Positions 26,241-34,350 of a stretch of 64,000 nucleotides of DNA are shown piece by piece; the stretch's first letter is position 1, and each line of letters opens with the position of its first letter. The notes under the pieces are model-generated. The model did not search any database, was not told the DNA's origin, and saw only the letters and a list, made by a program, of their open reading frames with translations. Made by a program: the position numbers and the translations under genes. Source of the DNA: Myxacorys californica WJT36-NPBG1. GTDB lineage: Bacteria; Cyanobacteriota; Cyanobacteriia; Leptolyngbyales; Leptolyngbyaceae. The stretch covers positions 79,874 through 143,873 of the forward strand of contig JAHHHO010000007.1 of the NCBI GenBank assembly GCA_019359315.1, read 5' to 3'.

Positions 26241-26834
26241 CTATTGCTCTAAAGTCGCCACAGCCGGATCGGGAGTTGCCACAGGCGAATCGGGAGTTGC
26301 AATGATGGACACTTCCACCTCGTCTTCCTCAGGCTGTGCCAACTTCACTTTCACCCCTGGGCCAAAAAAGTTGGTCATCTTCTCCTGTCGTTGCGTCCAC
26401 ACTTCAAATGGCAAATAGGAGGAATCAAACAGGAGAACCAACGTATAAGCTCCATAGGTGCTTTCTTCGCGGACTGCCATCAGTTCAGGACGTTGTTTCT
26501 CGATTGGGCTGAGTCCTAAGTAGCTTAAGGCGCTATCGAAATGTGCTTTTTGCCCATACCGAAAGCGAGTTACATCATTAAGAATTTGGGTCTGAGTCTT
26601 AGTCGCTTGCGTTTCTCGCAGCGCTAGCACCTCTGGCGTCGTCTGCGTCATGAATGGAACAGGTTTTAACTCAGTAATCTTGAGCGCAATTCCACCTAAG
26701 AACAACGGAATGCCGTAGAAAAAGCCGATCATGTTGAGCGCGGCATAATCGAGCAGATAAGCAGCGATCCCGATCACGGTGACGACACCACCGGCAGAAA
26801 GTAATAGCAGTCCGAACGGGAGTTTACGGAACAT
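26241..26834 (-). CDS. DUF2854-like membrane protein
   Basis: The product has 197 residues from the ATG giving MFRKLPFGLLLL. The frame runs 70 codons further upstream, overlapping the divergent thioredoxin gene, and that part has no family-like features. Two membrane segments are visible (about 5-25 and 30-55: GLLLLSAGGVVTVIG, MIGFFYGIPLFLGGIAL). A soluble domain follows, with FRYGQKAHFDSALSYLGL and YGAYTLVLLFDSSYLPFEVW. The last 25 residues repeat ATPDSPVATPDPAVAT, a low-complexity tail. The layout matches DUF2854 proteins of cyanobacteria and chloroplasts, whose function is unknown. Confidence 0.75.
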   Translation of the reverse strand: MFRKLPFGLLLLSAGGVVTVIGIAAYLLDYAALNMIGFFYGIPLFLGGIALKITELKPVPFMTQTTPEVLALRETQATKTQTQILNDVTRFRYGQKAHFDSALSYLGLSPIEKQRPELMAVREESTYGAYTLVLLFDSSYLPFEVWTQRQEKMTNFFGPGVKVKLAQPEEDEVEVSIIATPDSPVATPDPAVATLEQ

Positions 26835-26984
26835 AAGCGGTATTGGTAAGGCAAACGTAATTAGGCTTATTATCCCTGTTTCCGGACATTGTTGTGGCAC
26901 GGAGCGGACAACCCTAAAAAATCTTGCTAAAACCGTTTTGAACGCTCTGTAATCCTCTACGCTGGTTAATGCAGACGTGTTGGC

Positions 26985-27305
26985 ATGACAGTTATGACTC
27001 GTGCAGTGATTAAATTTTCTTCGGAAGATTGTGGCATTTGCCACAAAATGGCATTTTATGACCAGAAGGTTTCAGAGGAGCTGGGGCTACAGTTTATCGA
27101 TGTGAAGATGCAAGATACGGCAACCTATCGGAAATATCGAAAGGTTCTTCTAGCCCAATATCCGGATAAGGCAGAGATGGGATGGCCCACCTATATCGTA
27201 TGCGACTCACCCGAAGGAGATTTCAGGATTATTGGTGAGGTAAAAGGCGGACATCCGAAAGGAGAATTTCGGACGAAGATGCAGAACGTGTTGAATCAGG
27301 CGTAA
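26985..27305 (+). CDS. thioredoxin-fold protein
   Basis: The product has 106 residues. A CxxC redox motif (CGIC, Cys16 and Cys19) lies in FSSEDCGICHKMAFYD. The cis-Pro region (GWPTYIV) and a C-terminal helix after GEVKGGHPKGEF complete a short thioredoxin fold. The start may be 26985 or the ATG three codons later. The motif differs from the WCGPC of typical thioredoxins, so a specialised reductase or chaperone role is possible. It is divergent from the DUF2854-like gene. Confidence 0.88.
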   Translation: MTVMTRAVIKFSSEDCGICHKMAFYDQKVSEELGLQFIDVKMQDTATYRKYRKVLLAQYPDKAEMGWPTYIVCDSPEGDFRIIGEVKGGHPKGEFRTKMQNVLNQA

Positions 27306-27320
27306 TTGGAGAAGGTTGAA

Positions 27321-27363
27321 TCAAGAACGCTCCAGAAGGTTGAACTTTCTGGAGCGTTCTTGA
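27321..27363. terminator. long hairpin between convergent genes
   Basis: A perfect 17-bp stem (27321-27337 with 27347-27363) with a 9-nt loop lies between the thioredoxin-fold gene (plus, ends 27305) and the small gene at 27376-27591 (minus). It is placed to stop transcripts from both sides, although T-runs are short. Confidence 0.75.
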
Positions 27364-27375
27364 TTTAGAGTGAGT

Positions 27376-27591
27376 TCAAAGAACTTTAAATGTTTTCACT
27401 TCTAAAACCGGGCCAATCATTGCGATCGTCATCACATCGTCTCGAATTTCACCATCAATTTCAACCTTGAGACCTTTTTTCTGAAGCTCACTCGGCGGCT
27501 TGTGGAGTTCATAAGATTTGCCATCCTCGGCGTCGAGTGCCCAAGTTCCGGTTCCAAAGCCTTTGTGTTGAATAACACCCGTTACAGTCAT
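27376..27591 (-). CDS. 71-residue protein coupled to the subtilase gene
   Basis: The ATG at 27591-27589 overlaps the TGA of the protease gene (27590-27588) in an ATGA arrangement, so translation is coupled. A longer open frame reaching 27774 lies inside the protease gene and is not used. The product (VTGVIQHKGFGTGTWALDAEDG, YELHKPPSELQKKGLKVEIDGEI) reads as a small beta-barrel, OB-like, similar to DUF5818-type domains. There is no signal peptide. Partnership with the protease is inferred from coupling only. Confidence 0.75.
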   Translation of the reverse strand: MTVTGVIQHKGFGTGTWALDAEDGKSYELHKPPSELQKKGLKVEIDGEIRDDVMTIAMIGPVLEVKTFKVL

Positions 27592-29423
27592 ACGATTTTG
27601 TCCTCTGGTTTCATAGCAAGACGAGCCAAGCCGAAGCAGAGCAGAGCGTTGACGATCAGGTAGATGCGAGCGATCGCGCCGCCGCCAATCCACATTAAGG
27701 TCGGATCGATCGCAGCACTGGTGGCTAGACACACTGAAACACCAATGGATGACCCGATCGCAAACCACTTCCACTGCTGATGTCCCAACAGTAGCGCAAG
27801 CAGAAGACCTGGAATCAGAACACTGGCAGAAATTGGATTGAGCGCACTACTGCCCTGCACGGCACTACCTAGCTCAGGCAGCGAACTTCCCAAAAGGCGG
27901 AAGGGATATTGAGGCACATCAAATAGGTAGAGTCCTTTCAGGAAAAAGAAACCAGAACTGCCGCTAATTAATCCGGTTGCCAGTGACCAACTCCACGTAA
28001 ATGGAAAGTAGCTGCGTAAGAACCAGGCAAGAAGATAAGAGCCAAGTACCATCGCCAGTTTAGGCAGTAGGGCAACCGCTCCGCCATCAATCCAGAAGCG
28101 CGGGTTGAGGTAGCCATTGTCTCGCAACCACCGGAAGAAATCGTTGAATGTAATTTTGCCTCTAAGTGCCAAATTAACGGCAGCAGCGGCATCAAGTTTC
28201 CCTGAGCCAAACTGGTTTAAGGTGTCGTCTTGAACTTTACGAGCCGATTCAGTTAGAACAGTTTCCACTTCGTCTGGATCTTTAACGCCAGCAGACTGTA
28301 CGAGAGCCGCAACTCCTGCCACGTGAGGAGCTGCCATACTTGTGCCTTGAAACGCTGCGAAAATTGATTCTCCGGTCTGGGGGTTGAGCGTATTTTGCAG
28401 AATGCCGCCTGCTTCTCCGTTCGATGTGTCTCCTCCTGGAGCCGAAATATCTACGCCTGCACCAAAGTTGGAGTAGGGCGTTTTCTCGCCAGAAGCACCC
28501 AAGGCTGCAACGCCGATCACATGCGGATAGCGAGCCGGATAATTAGCCGCGTTTTGACCGGAGTTTCCAGCCGCCGCAATCACAACCACTCCTTTTTTGT
28601 GAGCGTACGCGATCGCTTCTTGCATTGCACTACTTTCACCGCCGCCACCCAAGCTCATGTTAATCACAGTGGCGTTATGATCTGCCGCGAATCGAATCGC
28701 TTCGGCAATGTCAGCAACCGTTCCACCGCCGCTGGCGCTGAGGACTTTGAGCGGCATGAGAGAGGCTTCATAGGCAATTCCGGCGACGCCAATGCCATTG
28801 TTGGTTGATTGCGCGATCGTCCCTGCGACATGGGTTCCGTGTCCGTTATCGTCTTTGGCATCCTCTTGCTCGCCTACAAAGTCATAGCCAGCGACAAACT
28901 TGGTTTCCTTGAGATCTGGCACTTGAGAAATACCCGTGTCAATCACGGCAACGGTGACGCCGCTTCCTTTCGTTTCTGCCCAGCCAGATTCAATGCTGAT
29001 ATTGTGGAGGTTCCACTGTTTGCTGTAGAGCGGATCGTTTGGGGCTTGTCCGCCGCTTGGCTGTGCCGATGACGCATCAACGACTCCTGATAGAGACGCT
29101 TCTGGAATGCTGTAGATGTAGTCAGGCTCGATATATTCAGTGTATTTAGAAATGTTGGAGCGTTTGAGCGCGTTAAGCAACTGACGATCGCCCTTTACGA
29201 CATAGAGATGATCGGCTTCTGAAAAGCGACTATTGAGCTGAGGACGAACGTTGAACTGAGCCGCGATCGCATTGACTTGATTCTCGATCTCAGCGGTTCC
29301 CCTGTCTTCTCTAAAATCCAGCACAATGCTGTCGTATGTGCCCTTTGCGGCGAGTCCTGAAAAGTTAGAAACCGCCCATCCCAAACCGAGCAAAAACAAG
29401 CCAATGATCAGAAACTTTCTCAT
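27588..29423 (-). CDS. S8 subtilisin-like protease fused to a multi-span membrane region
   Basis: The product has 611 residues. A signal peptide or anchor (3-20) is followed by an I9-like propeptide (about 30-105) and a complete S8 catalytic domain: Asp162 in VAVIDTGIS, His195 in DNGHGTHVAG, Asn287 in AAAGNSG and Ser362 in GTSMAAPHVAG. From about residue 440 onward the chain has several hydrophobic stretches (AMVLGSYLLAWFL, SVLIPGLLLALLLG, IGVSVCLATSAA, IYLIVNALLCFGLA), so the protease domain sits on a C-terminal membrane module of about four or five spans. The active site should face the periplasm or thylakoid lumen. Substrates are unknown. A 71-residue gene overlaps its stop codon. Confidence 0.93.
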   Translation of the reverse strand: MRKFLIIGLFLLGLGWAVSNFSGLAAKGTYDSIVLDFREDRGTAEIENQVNAIAAQFNVRPQLNSRFSEADHLYVVKGDRQLLNALKRSNISKYTEYIEPDYIYSIPEASLSGVVDASSAQPSGGQAPNDPLYSKQWNLHNISIESGWAETKGSGVTVAVIDTGISQVPDLKETKFVAGYDFVGEQEDAKDDNGHGTHVAGTIAQSTNNGIGVAGIAYEASLMPLKVLSASGGGTVADIAEAIRFAADHNATVINMSLGGGGESSAMQEAIAYAHKKGVVVIAAAGNSGQNAANYPARYPHVIGVAALGASGEKTPYSNFGAGVDISAPGGDTSNGEAGGILQNTLNPQTGESIFAAFQGTSMAAPHVAGVAALVQSAGVKDPDEVETVLTESARKVQDDTLNQFGSGKLDAAAAVNLALRGKITFNDFFRWLRDNGYLNPRFWIDGGAVALLPKLAMVLGSYLLAWFLRSYFPFTWSWSLATGLISGSSGFFFLKGLYLFDVPQYPFRLLGSSLPELGSAVQGSSALNPISASVLIPGLLLALLLGHQQWKWFAIGSSIGVSVCLATSAAIDPTLMWIGGGAIARIYLIVNALLCFGLARLAMKPEDKIV

Positions 29424-29472
29424 AGCCCTCTATCAAAAGTCGGAGTTGAACTCCAAGATAACGCAGGTGCTA

Positions 29473-29583
29473 GAGGGATGTAAGGATGAGGGAGGAGGGA
29501 TGAAGCAAAACTAAATGTTTCAACGCGATACCATGATCGTATAGAGGCTTATCTTTTTCATCGCTCACCCTCATCCTTCATTC
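29473..29583. repeat. inverted pair of GGATGAGGGA-rich arrays (locus 1)
   Basis: Left arm 29473-29506 (AGGGATGTAAGGATGAGGGA plus more) and right arm about 29552-29583 are inverted repeats with roughly 80 percent matching bases, separated by about 45 bp. The element lies between the divergent subtilase and 29586 genes, and the right arm covers the ribosome-binding region of the latter. Related elements are at 41453-41680 and 54783-54960. Confidence 0.75.
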
Positions 29584-29585
29584 CT

Positions 29586-30050
29586 ATGATCCACGGTCTT
29601 CTATGGCTCCCTTTGCTTGCCGTCTTTATTGGGCTAGCGTGGGCAGGCTGGAACGAATATCAAAAGCTAGAAACATATCGTCAGTGGGCAGATAGTTACG
29701 ATCGCGCCAAGTTTGACATCTACTCAGTATTAGCTCAGAAGGGCGATCAGTTGACGTGGGGAAAGGCAACTCGTAAAGGAATCGTGCAGCCTCAAACGTT
29801 TTCGCTAAACGATGTGCAAGCGATTCGATTGCTGGTGGATGGTCAAGCCGTGGACTTGCAAGCCCCACCAGAACGCGGGAAAGCGATCGAATTAGAGTTT
29901 GAAATGTCTAACGCGTCGGTGCGAGTGCCGTTCACGCAGATAAATTTGGCGGCGAAGTGGGGGGAAGTTTTGTTGAAAGATTGGGGGAAGCTGCAATTGG
30001 TTCCGCCAAGTTCTGAAGAATCGTCTCTGTCTGGTTCTAACGGGTCGTAA
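29586..30050 (+). CDS. single-span membrane protein, function unknown
   Basis: The product has 154 residues. A membrane segment (about 3-20, LLWLPLLAVFIGLAWAG) is followed by a charged region (EYQKLETYRQWADSYDRAKFD) and a beta-rich domain (VQAIRLLVDGQAVDL, AIELEFEMSNASVRVPF) with a Ser-rich C-terminus. I do not recognise the family. It is divergent from the subtilase gene, and the inverted repeat element of 29473-29583 occupies the shared upstream region. Confidence 0.7.
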   Translation: MIHGLLWLPLLAVFIGLAWAGWNEYQKLETYRQWADSYDRAKFDIYSVLAQKGDQLTWGKATRKGIVQPQTFSLNDVQAIRLLVDGQAVDLQAPPERGKAIELEFEMSNASVRVPFTQINLAAKWGEVLLKDWGKLQLVPPSSEESSLSGSNGS

Positions 30051-30109
30051 TGCTGCACAACAGCATCGCTCGTATCTTGGCCCACTTGTGTCTTGGCTTA
30101 GTGCAATTG

Positions 30110-30667
30110 CTATAGCCAGTGTTTTGGATACGTCCTTTCTTCAGCTAGGTTATTAAAAACCACAGCGCATAGCACCAAGATCAGCGATCCCTCCAAGGCA
30201 GGTGCCAGCAGGAATTGCCAGTCCGGTCTTGTCATCATTACGACTAATGCAACGGCTCCTGAGGGAGGATGTAAAGTTCCGGTAAGCTGCATAATTCCGA
30301 TCGCACTAGAAACAGCCATTCCCATTGCCCAGGGAGAAGAGCCGAGAAGATGCAGAATAATCAGACTCACGAGAGCTGCTAAGAGGTTGCCCCCAATGAC
30401 ATTACGAGGTTGAGCCAAAGGGCTTTCAGGGACACCAAAGATTAATACGCTTGTAGCACCAAAGGGAGCCATCAGCAGAGGAGAATTCGTTTTCAAAGCC
30501 AGGTAAGACGTTGCGGTAATGGCTAAGAAACTACCGAACCAACTCCAAAAAACATGCCGATGATGAGGTCGATCAACAGGACAGGTTAAAGGACAGGCTC
30601 GCCATCTTCCCAAGGTTTTGAACCAATAGCTTTCCCATTTCAACCGAATTTTTTTATACTCGATCAT
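30110..30667 (-). CDS. HPP family integral membrane protein
   Basis: The product has 185 residues. After a basic N-terminal stretch of about 40 residues come four membrane segments (WSWFGSFLAITATSYLAL, APFGATSVLIFGVP, LLAALVSLIILHLLG, ALEGSLILVLCAVVF). The family signature LHPPSGAVALV is exact, and QPRNVIGGN precedes the second pair. A plant chloroplast member has been reported as a nitrite transporter, so transport of a small anion is a reasonable but unproven role here. Confidence 0.9.
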   Translation of the reverse strand: MIEYKKIRLKWESYWFKTLGRWRACPLTCPVDRPHHRHVFWSWFGSFLAITATSYLALKTNSPLLMAPFGATSVLIFGVPESPLAQPRNVIGGNLLAALVSLIILHLLGSSPWAMGMAVSSAIGIMQLTGTLHPPSGAVALVVMMTRPDWQFLLAPALEGSLILVLCAVVFNNLAEERTYPKHWL

Positions 30668-30907
30668 AAAATGAACCGCCCGATAACCCTGCTTCTTAAG
30701 TTGAATGAAAGGCTTTACTAAAAGTTATACTACCATGACATTTCTTAAAAAACGCTCCAAAAAGTATTCAAATACACAGATTTTCCTTATTTCATTGCTT
30801 CGGTTTAGTGACTGAAGACGTGTTTAAACGAGAACACACCTTGCAAGAAGTGTCCAACGGGCTGCTTATTTCTGCGTCCTGCCGTATTAAATTTACGCGT
30901 ATTAAAC

Positions 30908-31879
30908 CTACTTGGTCTGACGAATTAAGTTAAAGGCGTACGATCGCACCCCACGTGGCAGCACAGAAAGCGCCATTCCTGCATACGCTTTAGCAGATGA
31001 AGCAGATCTTCCCGCCTGTACAAGTTCTCTGCCAACTTGCATTTCGCCTTTTTCGACTAATCTTAGTCCGAGCAACAATTGAGTTTCGGCTAAGCGCGAT
31101 CGCCGCACTTTTTCTAATTCTTGCTGCTCAAATTGGAAGTTCTGTAAGTACGTTAATTTGTCTTTTAGATAAGGAATGGCGCGATCGATGCCTTGTTGCT
31201 CCGGGTGAACGCGGTATTCCATCAGGCGTTCGGGCAAATAGTAAGCTTGTTTATGCGCGTTTACCCCAGAGGGGAAATTGCTTCGCAACGCTAGCCGAAC
31301 GAATAAATCGTTATCTTCGCAGTTTTGAATATTGGGACGCATATAACCCACATCAAGCAATGCTTGTCGCCGAAATAGCGTTGCTCCAATCTGAAAACTC
31401 TGTTTCACAAACACAACATCTAGCAAGTTAGAAACTAGACCCGCAGGTAAGTTCGTTCTGCCCCAGTTGTGAGAATTTTGTTCGGTTGCCGATGAGTCGC
31501 GCTGATTGTTTGAATCGATGATCCAATGATCGGTTCCAACAAAATCGACGTTCGGCGAGCGATCTAGAATTTGACTCGTCTTAGACAAAAAATCGGGCGT
31601 TAGGCGATCGTCATCGTCAAATTTAATAAAATACTTCCCGATCGCGGCCTCAAATCCAGAGCGCATGTTGTTACTTTTGCCCACATTTTGAGCATGACGC
31701 AGATATCGAATGCGAGAATCCTGATACGTTGTCATTAATTCCGATGTGTGGTCTGTCGAGCCATCGTCACAGACGATCAGTTGCCAATCTTGCTCCGTTT
31801 GCTGGAGAACACTCTCGATCGCAAATGGCAGCAGATGGGCACGGTTAAAGGTTGGAATGCAAACGCTAATTTTGGGCAT
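30908..31879 (-). CDS. family 2 glycosyltransferase
   Basis: The product has 323 residues. The GT-A nucleotide-sugar domain begins at once: ISVCIPTFNRAHLLPFAIESVL, LIVCDDGSTDHT, and a KFDDDDRLTPDF segment containing the DxD-type metal site. The acceptor part has GATLFRRQALLDVGYM and NCEDNDLFVRLALR, typical of GT2. No membrane segments are evident. It is 9 bp downstream of the next gene on the same strand (31889-32911), so the two form an operon, probably for an extracellular polysaccharide or lipid-linked glycan. Confidence 0.92.
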   Translation of the reverse strand: MPKISVCIPTFNRAHLLPFAIESVLQQTEQDWQLIVCDDGSTDHTSELMTTYQDSRIRYLRHAQNVGKSNNMRSGFEAAIGKYFIKFDDDDRLTPDFLSKTSQILDRSPNVDFVGTDHWIIDSNNQRDSSATEQNSHNWGRTNLPAGLVSNLLDVVFVKQSFQIGATLFRRQALLDVGYMRPNIQNCEDNDLFVRLALRSNFPSGVNAHKQAYYLPERLMEYRVHPEQQGIDRAIPYLKDKLTYLQNFQFEQQELEKVRRSRLAETQLLLGLRLVEKGEMQVGRELVQAGRSASSAKAYAGMALSVLPRGVRSYAFNLIRQTK

Positions 31880-31888
31880 CGGAGAATA

Positions 31889-32911
31889 TTATGCCTGAAC
31901 GAGTTTTTTGAGTTTAGAAACGTTGGTGTGCAGCGATCGCATCATTTTAGTTGTTGCAGTCGGAGCAATCAGTGCCTTCGGTTTCTGCTCTGGCGACTTG
32001 AGAAAGCGATAGTGCAGAAAGACATCTTTGTGCGGAATATCCACATCTTCGCCCCCACACAACCGAGCAAAATCTCTCGAAGCGTAGCTCATATAGTGAA
32101 TGCGGTGAATCGGCTTTAATCCATCTTTGTTGTAGAGAATGTTGTCTCGATTGATAAATGGATCAGCGTTAGCACAGTTGCCCGTCCGATCGGAGCCGTT
32201 AGGGCTAAGCGTAAAGTTAAACATCGTGCACTCTTGAGCCAAGGTCAGATAGTTAAACATGGCTGAACTTGACCACCACGAGCGATCGCGAATCCAGTTG
32301 AGTTCTTGATCGTCCACCAAGCGTTTTTTTAACTGCATCAGCGTTGCATCGTTAAACATGCCGCGCCGCGCTGCAAAAAAACTATCACAGTGCAATAACG
32401 GACGAATTTCTGCTTCTTGAAATCTAATCCCGGGTTCGATCACATCGAGATTGAGTTCTGTCAGATCACGACGTTTTGCGTGTTCCCAATCGTTAAAAAT
32501 CAGGTCGTAATGTTGAAGCTGACCTACCACATCGTCGATCGGCTTCATCGCTAATGTATCCGCATCGTAGAAGATAAATTGATCAAATCCGCCATCAAAC
32601 GCGGCAAATTTGCGATGCACAAATCCGCCATACCAGCCCGGACGACTTGACTTTGAGCCGGTTGCGCGGGGATGAAACTGCCAAACGCTATTAAAAAAGT
32701 TATCCCATCGCTCGATCGCCAACCAATTATCAAACAGCGTTACGTTCTTACGAGTATTGATTTCGCGTTGTGTTTTCTCAATATTGCGATTGTAGGGAAT
32801 TACACAGATAGGAATATCTGAACCAACATTTTGCTCAATGCTATTGAGTAAAGCGACAAATTGATCAAATACAGTATCATTAGCCAGCGTATACAGCCCA
32901 AACGAAGGCAT
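31889..32911 (-). CDS. GT-A-like putative glycosyltransferase (Npun_R2821/Npun_R2822-like)
   Basis: The product has 340 residues. It opens with FGLYTLANDTVFDQFVALLNSI, followed by PICVIPYN and, near residue 115, FDQFIFYDADTLAMKPID, which carries a D-x-D in the position expected for a nucleotide-sugar metal site. Later blocks are CDSFFAARRGMF and IHRIHYMSYASRDF. This matches cyanobacterial proteins named after Nostoc punctiforme Npun_R2821/R2822 as I remember them. Position directly upstream of a GT2 gene and divergent from a GT4 gene supports a role in glycan assembly. Confidence 0.75.
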   Translation of the reverse strand: MPSFGLYTLANDTVFDQFVALLNSIEQNVGSDIPICVIPYNRNIEKTQREINTRKNVTLFDNWLAIERWDNFFNSVWQFHPRATGSKSSRPGWYGGFVHRKFAAFDGGFDQFIFYDADTLAMKPIDDVVGQLQHYDLIFNDWEHAKRRDLTELNLDVIEPGIRFQEAEIRPLLHCDSFFAARRGMFNDATLMQLKKRLVDDQELNWIRDRSWWSSSAMFNYLTLAQECTMFNFTLSPNGSDRTGNCANADPFINRDNILYNKDGLKPIHRIHYMSYASRDFARLCGGEDVDIPHKDVFLHYRFLKSPEQKPKALIAPTATTKMMRSLHTNVSKLKKLVQA

Positions 32912-33039
32912 ATCAAATCTCCTATCAGGTTGAAATCAAGTCACGACTCAAAAAACGACAAATTATTGGGAACCCTGGATATCGTCAGTATTCCCGTGAA
33001 TAACGATTCGTCTCACGGAATTCTCAAGGAAATGTCCCC

Positions 33040-34272
33040 ATGAATATTTTGATGTTGTCCTCTACCTTTCCTTACCCCCCGACTAAAGGCGGAACTCAAG
33101 TCCGAACCTTTCACCTGTTGAATTACTTACAACAGACCCACGATGTCACCGTTCTCACTCAACGAACTGACGATGTCACCGACGCCGATGTTGCCGCTCT
33201 GCGTGAGCATGTAACAGAACTAGTTGTTTTTCCGCGTCCTCAGCCCACTGCATCCTCAGGACTAGCCGGAAAAGCCGCTCGGTTTGCAACCTTCTTGCAG
33301 CAAGGAACGCCGCCTAGCGTCTTATCTAGTTATTCTGTTGAAATGCAGGCGTGGATTGACCGCGCGATGCAAGATCAGAAGTTTGATGTGATCACCTGCG
33401 AACATAGCGTCAATGAATCTTATATCCGCCCCGAATTTCGTCAGCATATTCAAACCGTCGTGAATGTGCATAGTTCTGTGTACGGCTCGTGCAAGAATCA
33501 ACTGCATACTCAAACATCTGAGAATGCATGGCGCGATCGCTTAAATCTGCCGCTCCTCAAACGGTACGAACAACGCTACTGCAAAAAATTTCTCAATATC
33601 GTTGTTACAACTGATGACGATCGCAATCAACTCTCCCAATTCAACCCGACCGCCGCGATCGATGTGATTCCTAACGGAGTTGATTTTTCGACCTTTCCCT
33701 ATCGAACGTCTGATCCGGGGGGACACCATCTCGTGTTCATCGGCGCAATGGATAACCTCGCCAACATCGACGCCGCCCGATTTCTAAGTTTAGAAATTTT
33801 GCCTGCTGTTCAAAACCGCTATCCCGATGCGACTTTAGCGATCGTAGGTTCCCGCCCGACCGCAGAGGTGCAAGAACTCAGTCAGCAACCCGGAATTACC
33901 GTCACCGGACGCGTGCCCTCAATGGCTGAGTATTTGCACCAAGCAACCGCCTGTGTGATTTCAATGCGAACCGGATACGGAATCAAAAATAAAACGCTAG
34001 AAGCAATGGCAGCTGGAACTCCAGTCATTGCCAGCGATCGCGGTTTAGAAGGTCTGGCGGTAGACGGCAAGAATCCACAGCGAGCGCTCAGAGCGAATTC
34101 TGTTTCGGAGTATGTTGATGCTATTTCACGAGTGTTTGAAGATGATGATCTGCGATCGCAGCTTTCTCAAAATGCGCGATCGCTCGTTCAGTCGGAGTAC
34201 ACTTGGGAACGTGCGGGTCATCGATACTTGAGCGTCCTAGAGCAAAAAAGTCTTAGAGAAAAAACGTTTTAA
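33040..34272 (+). CDS. family 4 (GT-B) glycosyltransferase
   Basis: The product has 410 residues, with AAGGAAA just before the ATG. The N-terminal acceptor domain starts MNILMLSSTFPYPPTKGGTQ, with the glycine-rich loop of GT4 enzymes. The C-terminal donor domain has VIPNGVDFSTFPY, HHLVFIGAMDN, ATLAIVGSRPT, VTGRVPSMAEYL and the E-x7-E-like segment KNKTLEAMAAGTPVIAS. It is divergent from the two glycosyltransferase-like genes on the left with 128 bp between, likely a shared regulatory region. Confidence 0.92.
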   Translation: MNILMLSSTFPYPPTKGGTQVRTFHLLNYLQQTHDVTVLTQRTDDVTDADVAALREHVTELVVFPRPQPTASSGLAGKAARFATFLQQGTPPSVLSSYSVEMQAWIDRAMQDQKFDVITCEHSVNESYIRPEFRQHIQTVVNVHSSVYGSCKNQLHTQTSENAWRDRLNLPLLKRYEQRYCKKFLNIVVTTDDDRNQLSQFNPTAAIDVIPNGVDFSTFPYRTSDPGGHHLVFIGAMDNLANIDAARFLSLEILPAVQNRYPDATLAIVGSRPTAEVQELSQQPGITVTGRVPSMAEYLHQATACVISMRTGYGIKNKTLEAMAAGTPVIASDRGLEGLAVDGKNPQRALRANSVSEYVDAISRVFEDDDLRSQLSQNARSLVQSEYTWERAGHRYLSVLEQKSLREKTF

Positions 34273-34350
34273 TTCTTCTCGCCCCATATACCATTCAAGC
34301 AGGGGTGTACTGAACCGATGCTCCGCCCATACTGTTGATCCGATTCAGTC

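Noticed and set aside
26835..27044. N-terminal extension of the DUF2854-like gene
   Set aside because: It overlaps the start of the divergent thioredoxin-fold gene and lacks family-like sequence; the ATG at 26834 gives the expected membrane start.
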